Of a stretch of DNA of 64,000 bases, positions 35,973 to 45,162 are shown one piece after another. The DNA comes from Clostridia bacterium (lineage in GTDB: Bacteria > Bacillota_A > Clostridia > UMGS1883). The first letter of the stretch is position 1, and each line of letters starts with the position of its first letter. The notes beneath the pieces are model-generated. The model did no database searches. It saw nothing but the letters and a program-made list of their open reading frames with translations, and was not told the DNA's origin. Both the position numbers and the translations under genes were made by a program. Where the stretch lies: NCBI GenBank assembly GCA_017467965.1, contig JAFUJZ010000008.1:14789-78788 (forward strand). Reading direction: 5' to 3'.

Positions 35973-36020
35973 TTTTATCTGCCGAGAGCTATGCTTATTG
36001 CACCGCCTTGGCAGATAAAA
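35973..36020 (-). repeat. Inverted repeat in the SCIFF peptide-maturase spacer
   Basis: Exact 11-base arms, TTTTATCTGCC (35973-35983) and its complement (36010-36020), enclose 26 bases. It begins 15 bases past the SCIFF stop, so the spacer holds two nested structural elements. Confidence 0.6.
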
Positions 36021-36035
36021 TGGCAAGATGGGCGC

Positions 36036-36191
36036 TTAGCGACCTCTTTTGCCTTTCTTTTCGCATTTCTGGTTAGCCACAGTACAAGAAGTCTTGCATG
36101 CGCTCTGGCAGGATGTCTGGCATTCGCCACAGCCGCCGTTTTCTACACTAAGAGCAAGGTTTGCTGCATTTAAAGTCTTAACGTGCTTCAT
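36036..36191 (-). CDS. SCIFF (six-cysteines-in-forty-five) ribosomal peptide precursor
   Basis: A 51-residue RiPP precursor. The leader MKHVKTLNAANLALSVENGG is the conserved SCIFF leader; the core has six cysteines at 21, 24, 28, 32, 36 and 43. Cys32 and Thr37 are in the same places as the bridged pair I recall for the characterised C. thermocellum homologue. A basic tail (CEKKGKRGR) follows. ATG at 36191 has AGGAGG 9 bases upstream; a longer in-frame extension to 36284 covers the promoter and is not translated. The mature function of SCIFF peptides is unknown. Confidence 0.95.
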   Translation of the reverse strand: MKHVKTLNAANLALSVENGGCGECQTSCQSACKTSCTVANQKCEKKGKRGR

Positions 36192-36243
36192 AAAAAATGT
36201 CCTCCTTATAAAATCGGAAATCTCCGAATATAGTATTTCTTGC

Positions 36244-36272
36244 ATTATAGCACATCTTTTTCCAAATTGCAA
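36244..36272 (-). promoter_or_regulatory. Promoter of the SCIFF operon
   Basis: Reverse strand TTGCAA (36272-36267), 17-base spacer, consensus TATAAT (36249-36244). The leader carries a small CGGA/TCCG hairpin. Confidence 0.7.
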
Positions 36273-36280
36273 TATTTTTT

Positions 36281-36676
36281 TCACCTTTTGGAGAGATTAA
36301 TTCCGACAATTCCGCCCACAGTACCCGAGAGAACACAGTAGCCTATCATTTTGAGTGTATCTATGGTAAAGGTTATGCCTCCGAAAAGTATAGCCCCTAA
36401 AAGATAAACCAAAAGCATATAGCCACCGCCTGCTATTGCGCCTGTTATAAAACCTTTTTTGCCGGTAGTTGATGCCGAAAACAGCCCCGCCATAAAAACT
36501 GACAAATAATTAAGTACATAAACACACGGCGTTACAGCGTCTTCGGGCAATGGCGTATAGCATACCGCAAGGGCAAGCACTGCCATAAGTATAACCGTAA
36601 TCAGAAACGCCGTCAGTACCGTTTTAAAAATCCCCTTAACCGTGCTTATCACATTTTTTTCACTTTGAAACTCCAT
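36281..36676 (-). CDS. TIGR04086-type small membrane protein
   Basis: A 131-residue protein with four predicted transmembrane helices (TVLTAFLITVILMAVLALAV; YVLNYLSVFMAGLFSA; GAIAGGGYMLLVYLLGAILF; MIGYCVLSGTVGGIVGI). I match it to the TIGR04086 family, commonly found next to SCIFF genes in Clostridia; no function is known. ATG at 36676 (MEFQSEKN) has AGAGGTG upstream; an earlier in-frame start at 36736 would overlap the previous gene. Confidence 0.75.
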   Translation of the reverse strand: MEFQSEKNVISTVKGIFKTVLTAFLITVILMAVLALAVCYTPLPEDAVTPCVYVLNYLSVFMAGLFSASTTGKKGFITGAIAGGGYMLLVYLLGAILFGGITFTIDTLKMIGYCVLSGTVGGIVGINLSKR

Positions 36677-36701
36677 ACCGTCACCTCTTTGTAAAATGTA
36701 T

Positions 36702-36962
36702 TCACATTGTGACGATAAATTCCTCCGAAACATCAAATAAATTTTTTAGTGTAACATTTCTTTCATACAGATAATCGCACAATCTTTCAGCTTCCTTTAA
36801 ATCAGGTGAAAAATCGTCAATTTCCCGTCTTCTGTCGACTGTTCTTACCCCAACGTTATACATAACGCACCCAAAAATATCGCTCTCCTTTTCTTTAACG
36901 TAGTAACAGATTTCCTCACGTACACCGTCCTTTATGACGGTAAGCTTTCTTTCGTATTTCAT
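36702..36962 (-). CDS. Small conserved protein, DUF6514-like
   Basis: An 86-residue soluble protein (KYERKLTVIKDGVREEICYYVKE, then a C-terminal helical part RLCDYLYERNVTLKNLFDVSEEFI). From memory it fits DUF6514, a clostridial family of unknown function. The second of two adjacent ATGs (36962) has AGGAGG at 6 bases. It is 25 bases upstream of the TIGR04086-type gene and probably in one transcript. A weak promoter (TTTACC, 17 bases, TATACT) lies in the 220-base AT-rich stretch upstream, which otherwise shows no gene. Confidence 0.65.
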   Translation of the reverse strand: MKYERKLTVIKDGVREEICYYVKEKESDIFGCVMYNVGVRTVDRRREIDDFSPDLKEAERLCDYLYERNVTLKNLFDVSEEFIVTM

Positions 36963-37184
36963 CATTTGCCTCCTTTGTTTTTGCGCTGAGTATAATCTCT
37001 ACGCTCAAAATGGTAAAGAGACAGATATTTGCACGGATTTATTTCCAGTTTTTTCCTCGATTTGGTTGCTTTTTTACAAGTTTTTTGCACTTTAGCTTAA
37101 CACTTTTGTAATATTTTATTTTTCACCATTTTAATTTTCCCCTTATTCAAGGAATTTTTACTCTCGTTTATTTGTCTCGCGCAC

Positions 37185-37222
37185 AAAAAAAATGTGCATG
37201 CAAGTTTGCATGCACATTTTTT
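37185..37222 (-). terminator. RNase J terminator
   Basis: ATGTGCATGC and its complement around a 5-base loop, with A and T runs on either side; it starts at the stop codon. Confidence 0.9.
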
Positions 37223-38885
37223 ACACTTCCATAATGATTGGTAATATCATCGGTTTGCGTCTTGTTTTTTCAAATATAAAATCACCCAACGCAGTCTTCA
37301 TATTGCCCTTGATTGTACTCCAGTCGCAGTTTTTGGAAATAAGCGTATCCTTAACGCTGGTTTCTGCAACAATTCTGAGAGCTTCAATCAAATCCTCATT
37401 GTCGCGCACATATACAAAGCCTCTGGATATAATATCAGGTCCCGATACAAGCTTACCCTCCTTGTTAAGTGACAGTACCGCAATAATGATACCGTCCTGC
37501 GCCAGATGCTTACGATCACGAAGCACAATATTACCTACATCGCCTACGCCGTAGCCGTCAACAAGGACTTTTCCTGCAGGCACACTGCCTGTAATCTTGC
37601 CTTCGTCCCTGTTTAGCTCAAGCACCTGTCCGTTTTCGAGCTTAAAAATATTCTCCGAAGGGATACCCATACTCTCGGCGATACCTGCGTGCTTTAAAAG
37701 ATGCCGCTGTTCACCGTGAACAGGAATAAAGAACTTGGGCTTTGTAAGTCCCATAATAATTTTCAATTCCTCACGGCAGGCATGCCCCGAAACGTGTACC
37801 TCCATAAGAGACTGATGTATAACCTCAGCCCCCTTACGGTAAAGCTCGTTGATTACGTTTGAAACAGGCTTTTCATTGCCCGGAATTGGGGACGCGGATA
37901 TAATTACAAGGTCATCCTTTGTTATCTCAATCTTTTTATGGTCAGAAAACGCCATTCGTGTAAGCGCACTCATAGGCTCACCCTGACTGCCAGTAGTGAT
38001 AATAACAAGCTGATGATTGTTATATTTTCTCACATCGTCAATGGGAATAAGCGTACCCTTGGGTATGTCAAGATACCCGAGACTTGTTGCAACCTCGATA
38101 ATATTAATCATGCTCCTGCCCGAAACCGCAACCTTACGGTCGTGCTTTACCGCCGCAGAAATAATCTGGTTAACTCTGTCAACATTGGATGCAAATGTCG
38201 CAACAATAATTCTCTTTTTTGTGTTGTCAAAAATGTTTTCAAATTTTTCGCCGACGGTGCTTTCACTCATCGTATAACCCGGACGCTCAGCGTTGGTGGA
38301 GTCACTCATAAGTGCCAAAACGCCCTGATTGCCCAGCTGACCAAATCTCGCAAGGTCAATCATTGTGCCCTGAATAGGTGTACAGTCAATCTTAAAGTCA
38401 CCTGTATGCACGATAACACCTGCAGGAGTTTTGATTGCAACACCTGCCGCGTCACTTATGGAATGGTTAACCCTCAAAAATTCCACGCTGAAATTTTTCG
38501 AAACATTAACAACATCACCTGTATAAACACGGTTCAGCTTTGACACCGACAAAATCCCGTGCTCCTTAAGCTTTTGCTCAACAAGACCAATCGCCATTCT
38601 TGTGCCGTATACGGGAACATTTATTTCACGCAAAAAATACGGTAAACTGCCGATATGATCCTCGTGTCCGTGTGTGATGAACAGTGCTTTCACTTTTTCT
38701 CTGTTTTTCTCAAGATAAGTGATGTCCGGTATCACTGCATCAACGCCGGGCATATCCTCGTCGGGGAACGCCATGCCGCAGTCGAGTACGATTATTTCGT
38801 TGCCATACTCGAACACTGTGAGATTTTTACCAATCTCGCCAAGGCCACCGAGAGGAATAATCTTTATTTTGTTTTTCTTTGCCAT
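37221..38885 (-). CDS. rnj: Ribonuclease J
   Basis: A 554-residue metallo-beta-lactamase-fold RNase with 5'-3' exo- and endonuclease activity in mRNA decay and rRNA maturation. The zinc ligands are in FITHGHEDHIGSLPYF, VHTGDFKID and the beta-CASP motif segment VHVSGHACREELKI; SDSTNAERPG and PVHGEQRHL are further family marks. The C-terminal domain is of full length. ATG at 38885 follows CGGAGG; an upstream in-frame start at 38921 lies next to the -10 box. Promoter at 38931-38959. Confidence 0.96.
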   Translation of the reverse strand: MAKKNKIKIIPLGGLGEIGKNLTVFEYGNEIIVLDCGMAFPDEDMPGVDAVIPDITYLEKNREKVKALFITHGHEDHIGSLPYFLREINVPVYGTRMAIGLVEQKLKEHGILSVSKLNRVYTGDVVNVSKNFSVEFLRVNHSISDAAGVAIKTPAGVIVHTGDFKIDCTPIQGTMIDLARFGQLGNQGVLALMSDSTNAERPGYTMSESTVGEKFENIFDNTKKRIIVATFASNVDRVNQIISAAVKHDRKVAVSGRSMINIIEVATSLGYLDIPKGTLIPIDDVRKYNNHQLVIITTGSQGEPMSALTRMAFSDHKKIEITKDDLVIISASPIPGNEKPVSNVINELYRKGAEVIHQSLMEVHVSGHACREELKIIMGLTKPKFFIPVHGEQRHLLKHAGIAESMGIPSENIFKLENGQVLELNRDEGKITGSVPAGKVLVDGYGVGDVGNIVLRDRKHLAQDGIIIAVLSLNKEGKLVSGPDIISRGFVYVRDNEDLIEALRIVAETSVKDTLISKNCDWSTIKGNMKTALGDFIFEKTRRKPMILPIIMEV

Positions 38886-38930
38886 AATAACCTCCGTTTC
38901 TTGATTAGTTCCGTTCAACAAATCTACATA

Positions 38931-38959
38931 AGTATATCATTTTTTTGAAGAAAAGTCAA
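38931..38959 (-). promoter_or_regulatory. Sigma-A promoter of RNase J
   Basis: Reverse strand TTGACT (38959-38954), 17-base spacer, TATACT (38936-38931). Confidence 0.75.
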
Positions 38960-39020
38960 CGCTACTTTACATCATATATCCCCATATAGAAAAGTATTCC
39001 AATTCCCCATTCTTCTAAAC

Positions 39021-39060
39021 AAAAAATTAAGACCGTCACTGATGACGGTCTTGATTTTTA
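39021..39060 (-). terminator. Second terminator after the giant cohesin/dockerin gene
   Basis: AAGACCGTC and its complement (39029-39037 with 39044-39052) followed on the minus strand by a run of T. It lies behind the larger structure at 39060-39127, so the gene has tandem terminators. Confidence 0.85.
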
Positions 39061-39127
39061 AAAAGGTTACCGGAAGAAGAATTTAGCCCCTTGGTTACTG
39101 AGGGACTAAAAATCCTCTCCGGTAAAA
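39060..39127 (-). terminator. Long structured 3' hairpin with T-tract
   Basis: Outer arms TTACCGGA/TCCGGTAA (starting 39067 and ending 39125) continue through a purine-rich stem to inner arms TTTAG-CCCT/AGGG-CTAAA, giving a near-continuous hairpin of about 59 bases followed on the minus strand by five T. Much larger than other terminators here. Confidence 0.7.
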
Positions 39128-39143
39128 AGGCGTATTAATTATA

Positions 39144-42100
39144 TCAATATGCCGGTATTGTTAATGTTCCGCTGAATGCTGCAGGACAGCTTGCATTACT
39201 GTGTGCGGACGGCGTTGCTGTATAAGAAACAGATGTTTGCGTTGCCGACAACCCTTTTATTGTAATTGTACTCTCTTTCGTTATTGTTCTTTGAGAACTG
39301 TAATTCTTATATTTTGACCAAACACTATTGTCAGTAATCGTTACATCACCTGTACTTGTTCCTCCAATGGTTACATTGTATTTGCTCCAAAATCCATAAT
39401 AAAGACCTGCACTAATAGTATTTGTCCAAGTTATTTTTGCTTTAACGGAAGTTGCCGTTCTATCATAGAATGATACCTTAACAGTATATTTGATTCCTGT
39501 ACTGCTCGTATTCTTCCACCACCAAGCATTATCTTTAAGAGTCTTTGTTCCTACACTCTTCGGAGTATATTTAAATGTAATGGTCTTTGCCGAAGTAGAG
39601 TCCCATTTTATGCTCTGCGTACTCGGCGTTGTGTAACCTGTAAAGTCTTTAGGCGTAATAGTATTTGTTGTATTATACTTTTTTGTAACGGTTGCCGTAC
39701 CAAGGTTTGTTCCGTTACTTGATACATACTTAATATTATATGTATAACTGTTCGCCGTTGCAGTCGCATAAATATTACTGGAAGTTACATTTCCTGTTAC
39801 AGTTATACTCGTTGATCCTTTTGTTGAAAGAGTATAACCCGTCGTTGCCGCATAAGTAACACTCAAAACATCACCATAATAAACTGTTGCACCGCTTGAA
39901 AGAGCACCTGTAGATGCCCCCTTGTTTGACGAAGATGTTCTCTTTACGGTAATAGTATAACCTGTACCTATTGACCATTTTGCAGTATAACTGTTAACTG
40001 TTGCTGTTGCATAGATATTGCTTGCAGTTACATTATCGGTTACGGTTATACTTGTTGATCCTTTTGTTGAAAGAGTATAACCTGTATTTACAGCATAAGC
40101 AACACTTAATACATCTCCGTAATAAACTGCTGCACCACTTGAAAGTGTTCCTATAGATGCGTTTGCGTTAGGAGATGATGTTCTCTTTACGGTAATAGTG
40201 GTTCCCGTACCAGCACTCCATTTTACCGTATAAGGCTTGATTATCCATCTTGCATAAAGTGTTATATCCATAGTTTCTGCAAACACTGTGGTATCTGTAT
40301 ACTTTGTGCCCTCAGTTTTTTCTGTATACCATCCGTCAAAGATATAGTGACTGCGTGTAGGCGTTGGAAGGGTTCCTACCGTCGTACCGTAGATTACGCT
40401 CTTTTCCGAAACGTCGGCTGTACCACCATTTGCATCAAAGCTTATCTTAAATTCATTAAGCTTCCATTTCGCATACAAGGTCATGTCATTTGTAATAGAG
40501 GTATTGAAGCTAAATTCTGTTGTACAAGCTTCATCCGTGTACCACCCGAGGAAAGAATAATGATCTTTTTCAGGGTTTTGGGGAGCGGTTATCTTCGTGT
40601 CATAACCTGTCGTTACAGATATTATATCCGTTCCACCGTCTGTATCGAAAGATACTGTTACTGTAGTCATATATTTTGCGTATTCTTCGGCAGTGATTTC
40701 TTTTACATTTTCAGGATATTTAAGCATACTTATATTTGTAACATCTCCGCACACAAGATATTTGCCACTGAAATCAAGCTTTCCTGCTACCTCACTATTT
40801 GCCTTTGCCAAAGTAACATTTTTACTAATGACAGCATTATCTCCTGAAGAACTCAATACAATTGTACCATAAAGGTTCAATGCAGTATTTTCGGCCATTA
40901 AAACAAGCGCAAACTCTGTTGCATTTTCTACCGTTACTCTGCTAAGTGTTACCATTGCAGAAGAAAACTTTAGCGCTGTTCCTGTATTATTTACAAAATT
41001 CATATTACTGATGAATGTCTCAGTAGCATGCGATTCAAGTTGTACATTGGAATACTCGGAACCGTTGCCCACCAATGCAAAATAATCTGTAGATTCATTT
41101 ATTAAGATAGTTTTATCTGTTAAAGTAGTATCCATCGCTGTAAGATTCAATGTAATCCTCTTGGCGCCGGAATTTATGGTCGCATTGAAAATGTTTTCAT
41201 TTTCCGCTACAACTGAAATCTCTGGGACATCCTTAAATGCTTTTTCCCCTAATGAAGAAATATGTTCATCCACTGAAAACTTATCAAGGGAAGTGCAGCC
41301 CGCAAATGCATTGTCTCCGATTTCGCTAACACCATATGCAATAACAGTTTTAAGTGACGTACATCCCGCAAATGCATTGTCTGGAATTTCAGAAACATAC
41401 TTAGGCAACACCACACCTGTAATTTTCGTATTACCTTTAAATGCGTCTTCTTCAAAACCTCTGATACGAACCGCTGAATACGTGCCATCACCATTGTCAA
41501 CAGAAATATACTGCGGAATAACTACATCTGTTGCCTCTCCGTTATATTCTGTTATAAAACCGGTTTCCATGTCAACAACAAGACCTTCTGACCTTGCGAT
41601 TACGCTAGTGATAAACTCATTCACATAATAAGGAACCTCAAAAGGAATAATTGCATTTTCACAGTCATTAAAGTTTGCATTATCCTTTGAATAATCCAAA
41701 TATTCATGCCTTTCTTCATCTAAAACATTATATGTGTAAGTGTAATAAGAATTGGTTGCTATATCATAGCCCACTACTGCAAAAACATGTAATGTGCCCG
41801 CCGTAACCAAGCGATAATAACCTGTTGCATCACTATTATAAACAATAGATTTACTTATTGTCGCTTGGTCCTCAGAAAGATATTCAACGGTTGATGCATA
41901 TTCATTAGACAGGGACTGACTTTCTCCCGTAGACTGTGTTGACGCTGTACCGCCACCTCTTGATGCAACGCTCGTATAAGAATACCTATCATAAATTGCT
42001 TCAGAAATAGTATTTGAAATTTCAGTATTCATACTTGTAGATTGACCCACCTCATAGCCGGCAGTACTATTCCAAGAGCTGGTTGAAGTGTTGCTGATAT

Positions 42101-45032
42101 CCCAATGGCTTTCACTGCTCGAAGTATTTTCCGTTCCAAAGTTTTCCGCTCTCTCTCCGGCAATAGTTGCAGACTCTGAGTCTTTTGCTGAAACTTCAAC
42201 ACCTACACTTGTTGAATCTTCGGTTGTATCCTCATCGCCCCATTCATGACCACCGCCAATAGTTCCACTGCCTCCAATGCCACCCGTCTTTTCAGGAGGC
42301 GTATAACCTACTGTGCCACTTGCATTCCAGTTAGAGTTACTTGTATCAGTATGTGACTTAGTATGTGATATGTCCACGCTAACACTTCCGGCCTTCTCAG
42401 CACCCCTCGTATATGAGCCATTAATCCCCGTTGAACTTCCTTCCGTAACTTTGGAAGATGTTCCGCTGGACCCTCCGGCACTTGAAGTAGTGGAAGTTAC
42501 ACCGCCCTCGCTATTGCTGACATAATACTTTCCTTCAGTTACATTACCTTCACTATCCGTTTGAGAAGCTGTCTTGCCCTCTACCTCTTCATGTTCATTT
42601 GTTGCAGATGCAGATTTATTCCATTCCTCTGACAATGTCCAAGAAGACGTTTTTGTTGTAGCGTTAGAAACAGTCTGTGCAATTGTGTCCGCAAAGCTTT
42701 CACTTACAGTCTGTGTATATGTATATTCCTTATTAATAGTAATGCCTTGGGAATTGCCAATATATTCAATTACTCCCAGTGGAACATTTTCAATTGTACC
42801 AATTTCATAAACAAATAAATATCTACCATTATTCCAATCTTCAATAACAATCGGACTATCCAAAGAATTTACAGCGGTTGCTCTATTTCTGTTACTTGTC
42901 CAGTTTGCATGGAGAGTTATATTTCCTGTAGTTCCTTTAGGTATTGATGAAACAATTTTTCCATCTTTGGACCAACCAACGAAAGTGTAGCCAAACCATG
43001 AAGGATTAGTCAACGTGACTTCTGTATCCACTGTATATGACACGCTTTCCACAGGGACATCAGGTGAATCAAATGTAACTGTATATGTAATCTTGGACCA
43101 CTTCGCATACAATGTAAGGCTTCCACTCTGATTCGAGATAGTTGTAATTCTGCTGGCATCCTCCCAAGGACCGTCAAACCATCCTTCAAATATATATCCA
43201 TCTACAGAAAGATTTTTCAATTTTATAGTGTCTTGCTTGGTATAAGTTGTGGGATTCTCATTTACCAACACTCCTTTTGCAACCAAACTTTGCAGATATG
43301 GATCGCCATCTGTAAAAGAGTAGGAAATGTAATATTCTTCCAAGTCTAATGCAGGTACTTTTTCCTGTGGCATAAGAATTTTCTCGCACACAGAGCACTT
43401 TCTGCCCTCCGTAAGACCTGTTTCGGTATATGTGGGAGCAACGGCAGGGAGAACAACTTCAGTATGTCCTGTTGCTTCCGTAATCGTTTCGGAAAGTGCT
43501 ATCATTTTTGATGCCTTGGCATCCGAGTAATACTTATCGCATTTCGAACAATGCCAGTATGCAATATTACCGTCTTCAGTACAAGTAGCTTCCTTTTCGG
43601 GAACTTCTTCAAGCTCATGTACACACACGCTGCCGCGAACAAGTATTATTCCGGGCCACTTTGCCACATAACGGAAAAGCTGAATAGCATCAATATTGCC
43701 AATTTTGCTGTCGCCCGTAACGTCAAGGGCTTCTTCGTCAACTTCGACATTCCACTTTGCTACATAACGGAAAAGTAGGATAGCATCCATATTATTTACT
43801 TTACCATCGGCGTTAATATCACCGGGGATGCCTTCATAAACAGTTACCTTACCGTTTACAACAGTCAAGTCAACATATTCGTATAAGCTGTTAAAAACAT
43901 CATCTTCGCTGTATGTGATATTGATATTTGCAACCGATTTATCTTCCGCAGTATCAGAAATCCTAAAAGTAAGGGTTGCAAATGTATCATCAATAGTCAC
44001 ATCGCTAAACGGCGATATAAAGCTTATAGGCTGCGGACTTGTGAAAGGCTGTGCCGCCGTTGCGTATGCACCAAAATCAGAATTGAACTTAACTGCTTCA
44101 AGTGTAAGCAATTCGCTGTATTCAACATTAAACATCAATGATGCAATACCCGGATTGTTTGACAAAGTCAAATTGACTTCAACAGTTTCCCCGGGCATTC
44201 CCGAAACTTCATCCACTGTCAATGTGAGATTTTCGGCAGACATTAATTCTATATCCTCATCCGCACATTCAGCAAGCGTAAGTGTTTCGTCAAAGATAAT
44301 CTTGCCGTTTACTGCAGAAAAATCAACATAATTAAATTCTGAATCAAAAATATTTTCGTCATCGCAAATAATACTTATATCTGCATATTCCATATTCTCT
44401 GGAACATTTGACATATCAAATGTAAGCGTTGCAATAACACCGCTTGTATAAATATCCTCTAAAGGTGAAATCATACTTATAGGTTGCGGATTTGTAAAAG
44501 GCTCTGCCGCCGTCAAATACGCACCAAAGTCTTCGCTTAATTCAACGCCGGTAAGTGTCAAATAGTCATCATATGCAACATCAAATTTGAGTGATGAAAC
44601 ACCCGGATTATTGAGAACGGAAACCTCTACCTTTACAGTGCCATCAGTTGCATCCGCATACAGTGTTTCTACTGTAATCATCGGTGTTTTAGCAATCACC
44701 ATATCTGCTAAAGGCTCCATATTTTCATCCCAAAGAAATATCTTAACAACATCTCTTTCTCCAACCGACCAGGTCGGTTCCATATCAATTATGTTTTCAC
44801 CGATTTTTAAATCAACCGGTTTAGAAACAGCACCTATCATTGCCTCCTCATTAAAGGCTACAACATAGAGCTTTGTATCTGAAACAACTGAATCCGACGT
44901 GATTTTCACCTTGTTTTCGGACGAATCAGTTAAAATACTAATTATCGGTTTATCAGCATCTGCTACTGCCAGAGCAGGAATACAGTTCAAAAGCATTGAC
45001 AAAACAATAATTATGCTTAAAAATTTGCGCAT
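39144..45032 (-). CDS. Giant secreted cohesin-cohesin-dockerin surface protein with LRR and InlB repeats
   Basis: A 1962-residue exported protein. Modules in order: signal peptide 1-24; beta domain about 30-115 (VVKIFLWDENMEPL, like the C-termini of the other two secreted proteins); two cohesin-like domains about 118-250 and 268-400 with matching AAxPFTxPQPISxISP stretches; dockerin 402-460 (GDINADGKVNNMDAILLFRYVAKW and a second repeat); a cysteine-pair segment 468-560 (CSKCDKYYS, CSVCEK); two InlB-type repeats 570-712; a Ser/Thr/Trp-rich region 770-1060; BspA-type leucine-rich repeats about 1190-1270; a beta-helix-like part 1285-1440; two InlB repeats 1457-1597; tandem 81-residue repeats 1600-1762; and a C-terminal domain. 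The role is probably adhesion or scaffold building at the cell surface (inference). AGGAGG precedes the ATG. Confidence 0.85.
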   Translation of the reverse strand: MRKFLSIIIVLSMLLNCIPALAVADADKPIISILTDSSENKVKITSDSVVSDTKLYVVAFNEEAMIGAVSKPVDLKIGENIIDMEPTWSVGERDVVKIFLWDENMEPLADMVIAKTPMITVETLYADATDGTVKVEVSVLNNPGVSSLKFDVAYDDYLTLTGVELSEDFGAYLTAAEPFTNPQPISMISPLEDIYTSGVIATLTFDMSNVPENMEYADISIICDDENIFDSEFNYVDFSAVNGKIIFDETLTLAECADEDIELMSAENLTLTVDEVSGMPGETVEVNLTLSNNPGIASLMFNVEYSELLTLEAVKFNSDFGAYATAAQPFTSPQPISFISPFSDVTIDDTFATLTFRISDTAEDKSVANINITYSEDDVFNSLYEYVDLTVVNGKVTVYEGIPGDINADGKVNNMDAILLFRYVAKWNVEVDEEALDVTGDSKIGNIDAIQLFRYVAKWPGIILVRGSVCVHELEEVPEKEATCTEDGNIAYWHCSKCDKYYSDAKASKMIALSETITEATGHTEVVLPAVAPTYTETGLTEGRKCSVCEKILMPQEKVPALDLEEYYISYSFTDGDPYLQSLVAKGVLVNENPTTYTKQDTIKLKNLSVDGYIFEGWFDGPWEDASRITTISNQSGSLTLYAKWSKITYTVTFDSPDVPVESVSYTVDTEVTLTNPSWFGYTFVGWSKDGKIVSSIPKGTTGNITLHANWTSNRNRATAVNSLDSPIVIEDWNNGRYLFVYEIGTIENVPLGVIEYIGNSQGITINKEYTYTQTVSESFADTIAQTVSNATTKTSSWTLSEEWNKSASATNEHEEVEGKTASQTDSEGNVTEGKYYVSNSEGGVTSTTSSAGGSSGTSSKVTEGSSTGINGSYTRGAEKAGSVSVDISHTKSHTDTSNSNWNASGTVGYTPPEKTGGIGGSGTIGGGHEWGDEDTTEDSTSVGVEVSAKDSESATIAGERAENFGTENTSSSESHWDISNTSTSSWNSTAGYEVGQSTSMNTEISNTISEAIYDRYSYTSVASRGGGTASTQSTGESQSLSNEYASTVEYLSEDQATISKSIVYNSDATGYYRLVTAGTLHVFAVVGYDIATNSYYTYTYNVLDEERHEYLDYSKDNANFNDCENAIIPFEVPYYVNEFITSVIARSEGLVVDMETGFITEYNGEATDVVIPQYISVDNGDGTYSAVRIRGFEEDAFKGNTKITGVVLPKYVSEIPDNAFAGCTSLKTVIAYGVSEIGDNAFAGCTSLDKFSVDEHISSLGEKAFKDVPEISVVAENENIFNATINSGAKRITLNLTAMDTTLTDKTILINESTDYFALVGNGSEYSNVQLESHATETFISNMNFVNNTGTALKFSSAMVTLSRVTVENATEFALVLMAENTALNLYGTIVLSSSGDNAVISKNVTLAKANSEVAGKLDFSGKYLVCGDVTNISMLKYPENVKEITAEEYAKYMTTVTVSFDTDGGTDIISVTTGYDTKITAPQNPEKDHYSFLGWYTDEACTTEFSFNTSITNDMTLYAKWKLNEFKISFDANGGTADVSEKSVIYGTTVGTLPTPTRSHYIFDGWYTEKTEGTKYTDTTVFAETMDITLYARWIIKPYTVKWSAGTGTTITVKRTSSPNANASIGTLSSGAAVYYGDVLSVAYAVNTGYTLSTKGSTSITVTDNVTASNIYATATVNSYTAKWSIGTGYTITVKRTSSSNKGASTGALSSGATVYYGDVLSVTYAATTGYTLSTKGSTSITVTGNVTSSNIYATATANSYTYNIKYVSSNGTNLGTATVTKKYNTTNTITPKDFTGYTTPSTQSIKWDSTSAKTITFKYTPKSVGTKTLKDNAWWWKNTSSTGIKYTVKVSFYDRTATSVKAKITWTNTISAGLYYGFWSKYNVTIGGTSTGDVTITDNSVWSKYKNYSSQRTITKESTITIKGLSATQTSVSYTATPSAHSNASCPAAFSGTLTIPAY
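39745..40235 (-). repeat. Tandem coding repeat, about 243 bp x 2
   Basis: Two consecutive, closely similar copies within the giant gene encode residues about 1600-1680 and 1681-1762 (each with ITVKRTSS, SSGAxVYYGDVLSV, GYTLSTKGSTSITVT and SNIYATAT). High base identity suggests recent duplication; copy number could vary between strains. Confidence 0.75.
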
Positions 45033-45060
45033 ATATATCCCTCCTATTAAAATTTACTTT

Positions 45061-45089
45061 ATAATATCACGAAAAAACATTCCGGTCAA
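45061..45089 (-). promoter_or_regulatory. Sigma-A promoter of the giant cohesin/dockerin gene
   Basis: Reverse strand TTGACC (45089-45084), 17-base spacer, TATTAT (45066-45061); the spacer ends CGTGA. Confidence 0.75.
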
Positions 45090-45162
45090 CTGTTTTAATA
45101 CCTAAAATCAACCATTTTATTACATCTTTAGGGTAAACTTAATTCGTACAGGAGGTATGTTT

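Noticed and set aside
36192..36284. N-terminal extension of the SCIFF peptide
   Set aside because: The extension runs through the TTGCAA/TATAAT promoter, while AGGAGG sits correctly before the internal ATG.
39745..40235. A CRISPR-like or mobile repeat
   Set aside because: The 243-base period keeps the reading frame and encodes a repeated protein domain.
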